This document shows positions 1-10,817 of a stretch of 64,000 bases of DNA, piece after piece. Origin of the DNA: Chionoecetes opilio (lineage: Eukaryota > Arthropoda > Malacostraca > Decapoda > Majidae); NCBI GenBank assembly GCA_016584305.1, contig JACEEZ010010078.1, forward strand, positions 145,001 to 209,000, written 5' to 3'. Position numbers and translations under genes: made by a program. Position 1 is the first letter of the stretch. Each line of letters opens with the position of its first letter. Below the pieces are notes generated by a model that saw only the letters and a list, made by a program, of their open reading frames with translations, did not search any database and had not been told where the DNA came from.

Positions 1-59
1 AGGGCCAACCTCACAACCCTCAGGTTTTCTCCAGGGGGCCCACCACCCACTCCCGGGGG

Positions 60-330
60 TCACTGCCAAAGGGGACTTAGGGACAAAAACACACACACCC
101 CAAAAAAAAAGCGAAACCGGGGAAAAATTTCGCGAAAGTCGGGATGGAAAATTTGGACTCGGCGCGAAACTCAGGATCGCGAAAACCCCATAGCGTGAAA
201 CTCGGGACGGGGAGTGTATTCACCCAATTTTTTTTAATTTTTTTTTTTTTTTTATTATTTTATCCCCGCGATTCGGATCCTTGCTTACTCGGACCGCTCC
301 TTGGCCCCAAATTTGTTCGAAAACGGGGGG
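60..330 (-). repeat. Decayed end of the CACTACCC-type TIR family
   Basis: The stretch contains diverged reverse-complement versions of motifs at the left end of the elements at 8412 and 31410: 'gcgcgaaactcagga', 'gatcgcgaaa', 'atagcgtgaaactcgggac'. The terminal GGGTAGTG is not intact here and is followed by a T-rich run. I read it as an old relic of that family. Bases 331-750 hold nothing I recognise. Confidence 0.5.
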
Positions 331-753
331 TTTCTGTAAGCAATTTTGATATATAAACTTTTATTTATTCATTATGCTTTTGTTTTAATGCCATCAAGAA
401 TAGTTTCTATCTTGACTATTTTTGCCTCGCCATTTATGGAGGGGCGGCAGCGTAACACGTCGACTGTACCGCTTGACCCTATTACTCACAAACTCACTCA
501 GGCAGAAAAAGGGTTCTATTATATCGAAACTTACACCTTTTGCCATAACAACCTACACGCGAATTTTACCCACAAATCATTGAGCGTGGGGTTAATACAG
601 AAACCCTTATGACCAGCCGCGTGAAACCCCTTGTAGTGAAGACCCTTTTGTACCAGCCACAGTGAAAGGGGTTAAAGGGTCCCCCGGACATGGAAAAACA
701 CCGAGGTGCTTGCCCCCTTGCCCACGAATGCCCATGGCAAAAAAACAAAAATA

Positions 754-2366
754 CCTTTTGGGCCGGGCATAAGCGCAGCTTTTTCCAAGAAAGGCAAGGC
801 AAAATTCACTCTGCGTCTAATGTGGCCATATTACTAATGAGAGGTCGGGCAGAGAATGCAGAATGGCCGGTGGTGTATTACTAAGGGGGATCTCAAGTAA
901 TCTGTATTGAGCAGTAGACCACTGAACACAAATTTGTAATTGTGTTACTAATATTATCAACAGTAATGCATAATACCAAGAAAAAGTTGGAGTTTAAGAG
1001 AAAACAAGAGGTGGGGCAACAAGCTCGCGATTTCTGCTGCCAAGATGGTCGTCAGATGTAAACATCACCTCCCTCCCGCAGCCCCGCTGCCGCTCTCCAC
1101 TGTAAATGGATGGGAGACAGGGTAGGCCGTTATGCCACCTTGATCCATCAATCCTCACCCCTGTATCTCTATGAATAAGGAAATTGTAAATTGTAACTGG
1201 AAAGAGTGCTATTAAAATGGCCGCAACAGTACCTGTAGACGGGATTAAAGCCTTCCACACATCAGACCAAGACCCATCACGGCGCCACAACTTCATCCGC
1301 CTCAAGGCCGAATCACACCATACCGTCATGCCTTCCTGAGGAAGACGAATCAACCCTCACAACTGTGATATATTCACAGGTGTAAACCATGGCGAATATC
1401 TTCGATCCCGACATCGGTGCCCTTCAACAATAAAAAGGTAGAGATGGTTACCTTACAATGTTACCTTATTATCTGGGTAAATTTTGTTATTGGACAACCA
1501 CCGATTTCGAGGCCGAAACTTAATTTTCCTGTGTTATAGTTTTGGGGTGTTTTGAATTAATCGGGCTCTCTTTTTTGTCGGAAATCAATGTTTGTTTACA
1601 TGTGTGTGGGGGGGGGATGCCTGCCCTGCCCCTCCAGGCCCCCCCCCCCCCGCAAACATTGTTGAGCTTCACACTACCATAGTATTAATAATTTTCGTTT
1701 TATCTCTACATCTTCTGTTACTAAAACAAAGCCCACCTCTAACCTAACCTAACCTAATCTGATTTAACCTAACTTAACTTTCTGGCTGAAATAACGGTAG
1801 ATTTTCGTTAGTACATGTAATGCCATTATTATTCAATTGCGCCATTGGAAATGGGGTCTAAATACTCAGAATGAAGAAAGCTACACGATAATGTAGGTAA
1901 GAATTCTAGGACTTTTGAAAGCCCACTACCGAAACAATACCATTATCTTTACTGCAAATTTTCCACAAAGTATAAACACATAGCAGAAAAGCAACAAAGG
2001 CATACTTACAACATAACATCTAAGCTAACTGGCATAGGTAGAAAATATTAGAATATCAATTCGTTGAGCATCCTGCAATAAATGATGACCGATTTTGGTT
2101 ACCCTACACTGTCATTCTCTTTATATTTTAACTACTGTAGTATAATTTTTCATTCACAATCACTGCACTGTGAAAATTGTATTTGGGTACATGCTCAAAA
2201 TAATTTGTTTTCCCTTACAAAACCTTTTTTTTATAAATTGTTTTTTATTAATTTTCGTAATTTTAATAAATTTACGAAAAATAATTGTCCTCAAAACACT
2301 AATAAGTTTTTTTTCTCTAAATATTTATGTAAAATACAGGTGCGTCTCATGCGCCGGCAAATACGG
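754..2366 (+). mobile_element. TA-flanked TIR element, CCGTATTTGCCGG family, copy A
   Basis: The right end reads GCGCCGGCAAATACGG followed by TA. The left end (CCTTTTGGGCCGGGCATAAG, preceded by TA) is a decayed inverted version. The interior matches the copy at 46401-47865 along its length in the same order (for example 'gcagaatggccggtggtgtatta' near 856 and 46509) and the copy at 36228-38448 in inverse orientation. TA target duplication and TIRs suggest a Tc1/mariner/pogo-type non-autonomous element. A conserved stretch on the minus strand (994-1353) stays partly open in all copies, but I recognise no protein domain in it. A short AACCT-rich tract lies at 1740-1775. Confidence 0.75.
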
Positions 2367-2368
2367 TA

Positions 2369-3134
2369 CAGGGAGGTCCCGTTATATGAGCATTCGATAT
2401 ACGAGAATCCGATGATACGAGATGTGTAAATTAGGGTCTATTTTCAATATACGAGATCGAAAATCCAATGATACGACATTCAAACTGGGGTGAGTAAAAT
2501 TATCACGTTCAAAATGCGCGCCCTACCACTCCCGGGCTGGACAAAGGGGGATTTGGTTGACCCCAGTGAGGTCACCCCCAGCAAGTCGTGACCTGAAGGG
2601 TAATTAAGCATATGGCGCGGCCTGACATTTAGGGGTAATTAGCAGGTGTGCGGCCCCAACCTTGGGACCGCAGTCAGGTCACCCTAGCAAGGCGTGACCT
2701 GAAGGGTAATTAAGCATATGGCGCGGCCTGACCTTTAGGGTTAATTAGCAGGTGTGCGGCCCCAACCTTGGGACCGCTACACTACCTTCTCTTGTATCAC
2801 GGGGCGTCCCCAACATTAAAACGTCTTTTTTGCTTGTTATGCATGTTTTATGTTTAATTAATGTGCAGTTATGCTATTTTGTGTGCTATTTTCTTTCAGA
2901 ATGCTTTTTCTACAGAATAGGTAGTACAGTGTGGGTAATATAGACGCTGTGTGTTTGTTGTGTTTGCTATAGTTTATTTTAGCTTGAAAAACATGGTTTT
3001 TTATTTTTTATAATTGATGGGGTCCTGGAACCAAACCTATATATTACCATTAGTTATGTGTTTCGTTATACGAGATTTCGCTTTACGAGTATGCCAGGTG
3101 GAACCTAACTGCTCGTATCTTCGGGACCTCCCTG
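2369..3134. mobile_element. TA-flanked TIR element (CAGGGAGGTCCCG)
   Basis: Left end CAGGGAGGTCCCG and right end CGGGACCTCCCTG are inverted repeats flanked by TA on both sides (2367-2368 and 3135-3136). Subterminal 'atacgag' motifs are repeated at both ends. No transposase is visible, so this is a non-autonomous pogo/mariner-like element of 766 bp. It abuts element A, with which it shares the TA dinucleotide. Confidence 0.85.
2564..2776. repeat. Two-copy tandem repeat, period about 106 bp
   Basis: The unit beginning CAGTGAGGTCACCCCCAGCA recurs at 2671 as CAGTCAGGTCACCCTAGCAA. Both copies contain 'gacctgaagggtaattaagc' and 'gtgcggccccaaccttggga' and differ at only a few positions. The repeat lies inside the TIR element at 2369-3134. 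Confidence 0.9.
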
Positions 3135-3136
3135 TA

Positions 3137-4780
3137 TATGGCCGCCGCCAGTCGAGATAAAAATATAACATTTTTATTATTTAGAGTAGATACACATGTA
3201 ATACCTCTAATCCAACTAATTTGAGGGTGAGGAATTAATTTCTGATGTTTATTTGACTATTCGGAGTTATCTTGCCCTTCAAATATCAGCGTCGTCAATG
3301 GCACATGAATTTACCCCAATTTACTCAAAGTGAGTCTCACGGGGTTTTTTTCTTTCTTTTCAGGCATGATGTTCTGGAATTATTGAAGTTTCATCTCACT
3401 GACCATCATGGAATATTCAGCATTACCATGACCCAGTAGAATGAATTTGGTCACCTCAATGGAAGAGGAGGACGCAGTCAATCCAATCATCTGTCAAGAA
3501 GATAACAAAGTACCTGTAACTAGTGAAAAGACAGGGCGTGCAGGAATGAAAAGAGCTGCAAAAATTTGTAATGATGTTTCAAAGCATATCAAAAGTGTTA
3601 TAGAGGATGTGGGAATTAAATTGATAGGATGACTTGAATGGTTACACTCCTAAATATAAATTAAAAACACTGGTGCTTGAATTAAACTCACAACAAAAAA
3701 AAGAAAATTAAATCAAGGGACAACTTGAAATTAACTAACTACCACTAAAAATATTTACCTGGTGGTAGTTAGTGGCTGTCCAAATAATGTCACCCAGCTA
3801 AAACCTTATTATTGAGATCTCAATAAGCTAGGAGCACTGTAATGGATTAACTGCCAGGCTCCTGCAAAAGTTGTTAACTTAGCTGGTGACGTCTTAGATG
3901 CTTGAAGACATGGTGTTTTGTAGACAATATGGCGGGCGCCGTGGTAACCTTCTCGATGTATCAAGCCGAATCATGGACCGGGATATTGGGTTTTTAGTAA
4001 CCCATACTCTCCATGAATATTATTTACAATATTTACACGAGAACCCTCATGGCGTCTCTAAATGTGTATAAAGAGCAAAGTAGCGAGGAACTGCTCCTCT
4101 TGGCGGTGTCTGACTGAATGGGCGAGTCAGCTGGATTTCCTCTGACGTCGCTTTGCTCCAAAGATATACGAGCCCAAATTAATTCTCAATAAATTTATAT
4201 TACTCCTATGTTTACTACTATTAATTTTAGTAACATTCTTAATTATCTCTGGAGAAATTTATAATTTCCGACAGAGGATGAAGAGGAGACTGATAATTTA
4301 TTAATAATTCACTGGTCGACAAAAAAAAATCGAAGATATGGTTCTGGACTAAATGAAGCTGATTATAGGTAAATCGACCCTGCTGAACTCGAATCTGGTG
4401 TTCAATTAACTCTATCACGTCCAGTTTTTGAGAACCAGACGCAATTCATGAAAAAATATGGGTAAAATCAGCAGAAATAGGTTTCACCAATGTTTTCATT
4501 TTAATCTCTTAATCTTTTCTTTTCTCAAGTCTATTTAGGGCAGTGCAGTTTTTTGAGTCAGTGTGGTTTGTGCAGTGAGCAGGGGTAGGTGTGAGCGCTG
4601 CATATTGGCGAAGGGTTAGCAGGCTGTGTAGTACATTTTTACCTACTGATCGTACAGCTATTGACATATGTTTAAACATTTTATTTTTCTTTGCAGATAT
4701 GATGTGTTTGATTTAGTGGAGTCCTAATTTTAGTTGGTTTACCGTATATAGTACCTTGTACCGGGCTGTGATGGAGCACC
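3137..4780. other. Stretch without recognised gene
   Basis: AT-rich sequence. A 63-codon open frame at 3441-3632 on the plus strand follows a pyrimidine-rich tract ending in CAG (about 3350-3363) that could be a splice acceptor, but the peptide matches no family I know. A second possible acceptor (tttttctttgcag) ends at about 4696, 90 bp upstream of the next open frame. Nothing else is supported. Confidence 0.4.
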
Positions 4781-4786
4781 GTAACT

Positions 4787-5859
4787 GTGAATGCATCGGA
4801 CAGTTTTTGTTACATATGTGGAATTTTTACCCCTGACAGTCTGAAGAAACCTCTTACAAAGAATGTTAAAGCAGCTTATCTGCATTACTTCAAGTGCCGT
4901 ATAGGTGATCAAGATAAGAAGTGGGCCCCTCACGTAGCATGCAACCCCTGTGTGAACCACTTGAATGGATGGATGCGTGGCAAACGGCCATCAGGCATGG
5001 CATTCGGCATCCCAATGGTTTGGCGTGAACAAAAGGATCACAGTACTGACTGCTACTTCTGCCTCACTAACATCAAAGGATATTCAGTAAAAACGCGAGC
5101 TAAAATCAGGTATCCTGACGTACCTTCTGCCATCAGGCCTGTGCCACATGGTCCTGATCTCCCAGTTCCAAATGTTCCAATTGCAAGTGCTATAAGTGAA
5201 TCAGATTCGAACGAGGATGATAATCCCATGGATACAGACTTTCAAGAAATGGCAGACAACAGAGAGCCCAAATTCATCAGTCAGGAAATGCTACATGACC
5301 TTGCTAGGGACCTAGATCTACCCAAGGAGAAAAGTGAAGTCCTTGGATCTCGTCTCAAGGAATGGAATTTGCTACAAGAAGGAGTTCTCATCACCACGTT
5401 TCGTCGTAGACATAAAGAACTTTCAAGCTTCTTCAAGATGGAACACAAGCTCTGTTACTGCTTTGATGTTGACACACTCATGGAACAACTTTGTGACTCT
5501 CACACTTATGATAAGAGTGAGTGGCGGCTGTTCATAGATTCAGGAAAAAACACGCTAAAGGCCGTTCTTCTGCATAAAGGAAATAAGCTTCCGAGTGTTC
5601 CAATATCGCATGGCCATGAAATGAGTGCAACTTATGAAACTATGAAGACTTTGTTATCTGCTGTTAAATATGAAGAACATCAGTGGAATCTGTGTGGGGA
5701 CCTGAAGGTAATCTCCTTGCTTCTAGGACTCCAGTTAGGTTACACTAAGCACATGTGTTTTCTTTGTTTGTGGGACTCTAGAGCGGACAGCAAACAGTAC
5801 AAACAAAAGGAATGGCCAGCATGACCGAAAGACTCACCTGGCAGGTTCAACTGTATGTA
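4787..5859 (+). pseudogene. Invertebrate-expanded CYICG protein of unknown function, 5' part (broken)
   Basis: The open frame has an N-terminal Cys-rich region: CYICG near residue 8, then HVACNPC, GKRPSGMAFGIPMVWREQ, and a CYFC pair near residue 91. An acidic linker follows at about residues 135-165, then a conserved region ending in CFLCLWDSRAD. I recognise this layout from a large family annotated as 'uncharacterized' in crustaceans, hemipterans and Hydra. Its function is not known to me; the spaced Cys pairs suggest metal binding. No ATG precedes the first Cys motif in this frame, so the true start is missing or in an upstream exon. A TGA at 5822-5824 interrupts a frame that otherwise continues to 5859 (PKDSPGRFN). 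The gene is then split by the element at 5860-7934, and the same protein resumes at 7937. Confidence 0.7.
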
Positions 5860-6241
5860 CAGTCACGCCATGTACTTCGCGAACACTTGGGGCGAGGCAA
5901 TCCCATCAATTTCTCAAATCTTTTCCTTGTCTACAAATGTTCGCTCAGTCTCCTCTTGGAGACCCGCTCCACCCCCCCTAAATAGCCACACCTGTTTCAA
6001 ACCTTCCCGACTTTATAGCTCCCTGATGAGTAATTATAGTTTTAAATCCCGCACCAACAGCTAAAGACAATTTAACAGCTCCCTCCCTCCCTCCCTCTTT
6101 CCCTCCCTTCCTCCTTCCATTGAGCCCTTCAACTGGGTCCTTCCTCCATCAGACAGGATGAAGTAACTTTTAAAATATTTACATTCTTTGTTTCGGAAAA
6201 ATAATGGCTATAGCAAAATATATTCGTAAACACTGATAGCA

Positions 6242-6243
<2 letters not shown>

Positions 6244-6290
<47 letters not shown>

Positions 6291-6345
6291 GTGTGTGGTG
6301 TGTGTGGTGTGTTGTGTGTGTGTGTGCGCGCGCGCGCACGCGCGT
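6244..6345. repeat. (GT)n microsatellite ending in (GC)n
   Basis: Uninterrupted GT from 6244 to about 6289, then imperfect GT and a short GCGCGC run. It lies inside the TIR element at 5860-7934. Confidence 0.95.
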
Positions 6346-6447
6346 AATGTGTGAATGTAGCCATAATATTGTTTGGAAATATCTATAATTAAAGTATTTT
6401 TAATTTTACATTATGTATGTGTATATTCCTCATTGTGTGATAGTGTC

Positions 6448-6449
6448 AG

Positions 6450-6517
<68 letters not shown>
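6448..6517. repeat. (GA)n microsatellite
   Basis: Imperfect AG/GA run with single-base interruptions. Confidence 0.95.
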
Positions 6518-6519
<2 letters not shown>

Positions 6520-6744
6520 AATCTGGTAATTATGGGTTTTAACTCCTGCACAAACCAACCACTAAAGACATTTTAATAAGGTGACGTCCTCGAGGTGCTA
6601 AAAACTTATCCTTCTTGTGCCTCAAGCAAGGCTTTCTGATCCATTTACATCCTATAAGCTAAGTGGAGATATCAGGGCCAGGACCCATATATAAAGCATG
6701 TAGTGGAAATGTGCAGTCACTTAGCCTTCACCAGCACTTCAGTC

Positions 6745-6747
<3 letters not shown>

Positions 6748-6803
<56 letters not shown>
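6748..6803. repeat. (CA)n microsatellite
   Basis: About 27 uninterrupted CA units. A short (CT)n run follows at 6885-6908. Confidence 0.95.
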
Positions 6804-6805
<2 letters not shown>

Positions 6806-7089
6806 ACTTCGTATTAATATGATTAATATACTTTCTTTAATCAATAGTTTGTTTCACTTAATTTTATACTACAAAAATTTTATACTCTCTCTCTCTCTCT
6901 CTCTCTCTAGAATATACGATCGATTCAAATATGACTAGTTTACTACTGCTATGCCAAACATAGCATAGCAGTAGTAATAGTAGTAGCAGTAGTGGTGGTA
7001 GTATTGCCTTGTTTAGCAGTAGGTGTTAATGAATAGTAATTATAGTTTTAAGTCTCGCAATTACACTAATGACAGTTTAACAGCTCTAA

Positions 7090-7311
7090 CAGAGGGAGAG
7101 AGAGAGGGAGGAGGGAAGGAGTGAGGGACGGAAGGAGGGACGGAAGGAGGGAAGGATGGATGGAGGGAGGGAGACAGAAAGGAAAAGATGAAGGGAGGGA
7201 AGGGAGGAGGGAGACAGAAGGACCACCAGGTAGGAGGAACAGGTGTTGTAAGAAGCAGGTAAGGGAAGGGAGAGAGGGAGGGAGACAAAAGAGTAGAGGA
7301 AGGAGAAAGGG

Positions 7312-7340
<29 letters not shown>
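7090..7340. repeat. Purine-rich GGA/GGGA tract
   Basis: Degenerate gga/ggga/gaaggagg repeats on the plus strand, almost without pyrimidines over about 250 bp. Confidence 0.85.
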
Positions 7341-7766
<426 letters not shown>

Positions 7767-7936
7767 GAGGGAGGGAGAGATGGCCCCCGTGGGATTAACA
7801 ACATCCCAAGGAAGGAGGAGGAATGCATTGTACAGACTTTGAGAATATGAACGATAATTTATTGGAAAATACGAAAAGGAAATGGAAGGAGAGGATCCGA
7901 GGCCTGTATGTTCGCGATTTAGGTGGAGTGACTGTA

Positions 7937-8279
7937 CAAACCTCTTGTTGACAGTGAAAAGGTGTACTTACCTCCATTGCATCTGAAACTTGGGTTAATG
8001 AAAAATTTTATGAAGGCCATGGATCAAAATGGTGCTGGCTTTCAGTATTTGTTAGCAAAGTTTGAACGCACTGTATCTGAAGCCAAAGTAAAGGCAGGTG
8101 TTTTCAATGGCCCTCAAATTCGTCAACTACTCAATGATGATGACTTTGTAAAGAGCCTAACTGCCCTGGAAAAAGCTGCTTGGAAGAGCTTTTTGGCTGT
8201 TATAAAGAACTACCTAGGTAATGTTTCGGATATTTCCAAGATGTGGCACATTTTCGGATATATTTGGAACATAATTTAA
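7937..8279 (+). pseudogene. CYICG protein of unknown function, continuation (broken)
   Basis: In frame with the 5' part once the TIR element is ignored: PLVDSEKVYLPPLHLKLGLM, then a helical region with GPQIRQLL and KAAWKSF. In the family as I recall it, this PPLHIKLG region follows the CLWDSRAD region with only a short linker, which agrees with the insertion model. The similarity stops after NYLG at about 8217, where the sequence reads AG|GTAATG, a possible splice donor. Codons after that (VSDISKMWHIF) do not look like the family. The expected 3' part, which in relatives has an HSHLDFFP-like motif, is not found downstream, so the copy is 3'-truncated or continues outside the window. Confidence 0.65.
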
Positions 8280-8522
8280 GTATATTTTTTGCCAAATATG
8301 TACATTAGGTCCTAATAAAGCCGCAGGCACCACCAGAATTTAATTAAGAGTAATATATATTAACGTAGGGGGATTTTTTCGATTAATTATATAATTATAT
8401 ATACGTATATACACTACCCTCCCGAGTTTCACGCTATGCGAGTTTCGCGATCCTCGAGTTTCGCGCTGAGTCCTAAATTCTTATCATCCCGACTTTCGCG
8501 CATTACATCCTCGAGTTTCGTG

Positions 8523-8989
8523 GATTTTTTTTTTTTTTTTTTTTTTTTTAAATGGTGTGTGTGTGTGTGTGTGCCTACAGCGCCGTTAGGCAGTGACCTC
8601 CAGGAATGGGATGGTAGGCCCTGGAGGTTAACTTGAGTGCTGTGATGGTTGGCCCTTGCCCGTGGTGGCGCAGACAGAATTTCTATAGTGACGCCTGTGA
8701 TTAGAGGCTCATGCCGCCCCCTGTGTCCTCCGATGCACTCGCAATCGAAGGTAGAGTTAATGGGCAGCGTGTGGGTGTTCTTAGGCTACTCAACGGTGCA
8801 GAGAAAGATTTTAAGTGGATTTTACAGCCCTCATCAAGGATCGAACTCGGATCACCGAGAACGCCACTCGGAGACTTCTTCTTCTTCTTGTGACCCTTTC
8901 TGCTTAGTATCACTTTGTAGGTCGTCTGTCAAGCTCGTGCTCGAGCTTGACATATATCTTGACGCTAACCACTCTGCTACCGCCTCCCA
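8523..8989 (-). mobile_element. tRNA-derived SINE, copy 1
   Basis: Read on the minus strand it starts GGGAGGCGGTAGCAGAGTGG (A-box region of a class II tRNA), has a B-box-like GAGTTCGATCC (RC at about 8838-8848), a body, and ends in a GT/poly-A tail (8523-8572 here). About 90 bp containing 'gtcaagctcgtgctcgagct' sit between the A and B boxes. Those 90 bp are missing from the copy at 28741 but present in the copy at 31529. Confidence 0.85.
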
Positions 8990-9596
8990 TAAGAGACGTA
9001 CGGGACACGTCTTCCTTCCTTCCTGCTTAGTATAGTATTATAATAGGCTTAGTATAGCTTGTAGTTTTGCTTTGTTTTTTTCCATTTGTTTGTGTTTTTC
9101 TCTACAGGAGCAGCCGGTGTCGCATAAAGATAGGTAACACCTCGAAATAAGTAGCACCTTACCGTACACCCCGCCGTTCCTTACTATTTACCACAAAATA
9201 CTCCTTTATAAGTGATTAACCATGACGTGTGTGGTACTGTGGTTTCTGGAGGTACTGGAGGAGACAGGAGAGAAGAGAGGAAGGCATTGTGACAGTGTTA
9301 TTGCCGTGTAACACTGTCACACAACCATCAGCTGACAAGATATGTGTCAAGCTCACTCACTCAGACCAAAACAGCATCCGCTGGGTGACTCCCAACTCGA
9401 GCTCAATCTCAAGCTCCTCTCCTCCCTCCTCTTCTCTACGTAGTGTTGGCCGAAGCCACCACCCCGAGAGGCGGGTCACAAACCCTAGGCTAACACCCAG
9501 TACCCATTCACTGCTGGGTGGACAGGGGCTTGGGGCATTTTCAGGATATTTTTTGGGGGAAAAAGTGAGTCTTATAAGCTGTAAAATACGGTAGGT

Positions 9597-9674
9597 ACAC
9601 AGCCTTCAAGTTAACCTCCAGGGCCTACCATCCCACCCGTGGAGGTCACTGCCTAACGGCGCTGTAGACACACA

Positions 9675-9728
<54 letters not shown>
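9597..9728 (+). mobile_element. SINE 3' end with poly-A tail
   Basis: Plus-strand version of the SINE body end ('aacctccagggcctaccatc', 'tgcctaacggcgctgtag') followed by (CA)n and about 40 A residues. It is opposite in orientation to the SINE at 8523-8989. Confidence 0.8.
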
Positions 9729-9731
<3 letters not shown>

Positions 9732-9842
9732 TGGATTAAATAAGCATTTTTACAGTGTTTTTAATACCAGAGTTTCGCGATCCGCGAGTTTCGCGCTATG
9801 CCTCCGGAAGAAAGCAAGCGCGAAACTCGGGAGGGTAGTGTA

Positions 9843-10800
9843 ATTATAATAGCTATTAAAATTTAAAATGCCGATATTTCAAAAACTATACGTGCTAGAG
9901 AAAAGGCAATGCCATTTTTGAAATCAGCAGCGAAAATGCTTTCCAACCCATACACAATGAACTCAGAACCATTTTTGGTGTCGACCAGTGTTATTTATCA
10001 TTTAGGTCATATATGTGTGGTAGTATCAGAGGAACTAGTCCTGTATAATATTGTTTTCTTTTACAACTTAAGTGTATTCTGATTTCTATCATGAAAGGAA
10101 ATTATGGGGGGGCATGGCTCCCTTGGCCCCCCTCCGGTGTCACCCTGGCCATGAGACAATATAAATCCATTCATCCAATATGTAATCTGTTCTGATTCCC
10201 TTACTGGATGTATCCTAACTACTCCCTGACCACACCCTTGTCCCACACCCTTGCAAATGGTTCCAGTAAATGTGCTTCGGTATGTTCTTACCTTACTTCT
10301 TGATTTATGAGTCCTTTCGTGTGTCTTGTTTTCCAACATCTAAGGAACTCTGTCTTGTGTTCCAGTTTATGATACAAGGAACTCCATCCATCATGTGATA
10401 AAAGAAACTCCATCTTGTGATCCAGGTTATAAAAAGTATGGTAATATTTAGTCACAAAATAAGTCTGTTCATTTGTATTTCTTTCTGTAATTTTGAGATA
10501 AGTTATTTTATCCTGTATTAACTGAACACTATAACTAAATGAATCAAAATAAACAATAAAAACATGGAATAATAAAATTAATCAAGCATTTGAAACATTA
10601 TCGTCATCAATAACTACTTACGTGATCATATACAAAAGTCAAAATATCATACATGATTTGTTTTCTTTGAACATCTAGAATTGAACAAGTACAGTACACT
10701 CCTCTCTCTTTACTTCCCCCTCATTTTCTCCGCTCCGCTTCCTATTTCTTTACAAGAATTTTATTGCATACTTTAATGTTGAGATTTCCCATTTGTTGCA
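9843..10800. other. Stretch without recognised gene
   Basis: AT-rich. A phrase like 'aaggaactcCATcttgtgatccag' recurs three times with variation at 10330-10430. Nothing else is supported. This is downstream of the MULE-like gene and may be its 3' UTR or flank. Confidence 0.4.
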
Positions 10801-10817
10801 TACATATTTAAGTAGCA

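Larger units (their letters stand above)
8412..9840 (+). mobile_element. TIR element, CACTACCCTCCCGAG family, copy 1
   Basis: Ends CACTACCCTCCCGAGTTTC and GAAACTCGGGAGGGTAGTG are inverted repeats flanked by TA. Subterminal 'gagtttcgcg' motifs repeat at both ends. A copy with the same internal order lies at 31410-33210. Inside are a minus-strand SINE (8523-8989), a conserved segment (9030-9600) and a plus-strand SINE tail. No transposase is evident, so it is a non-autonomous element of 1429 bp that has collected SINEs. Confidence 0.85.

Noticed and set aside
6250..6340. Long open frames in GT, GA and CT repeats here and at 7555-7842, 24700-25170, 48160-48400
   Set aside because: Dinucleotide repeats are open in many frames; the poly-Thr/His, Arg/Glu and Val/Cys peptides are artefacts.
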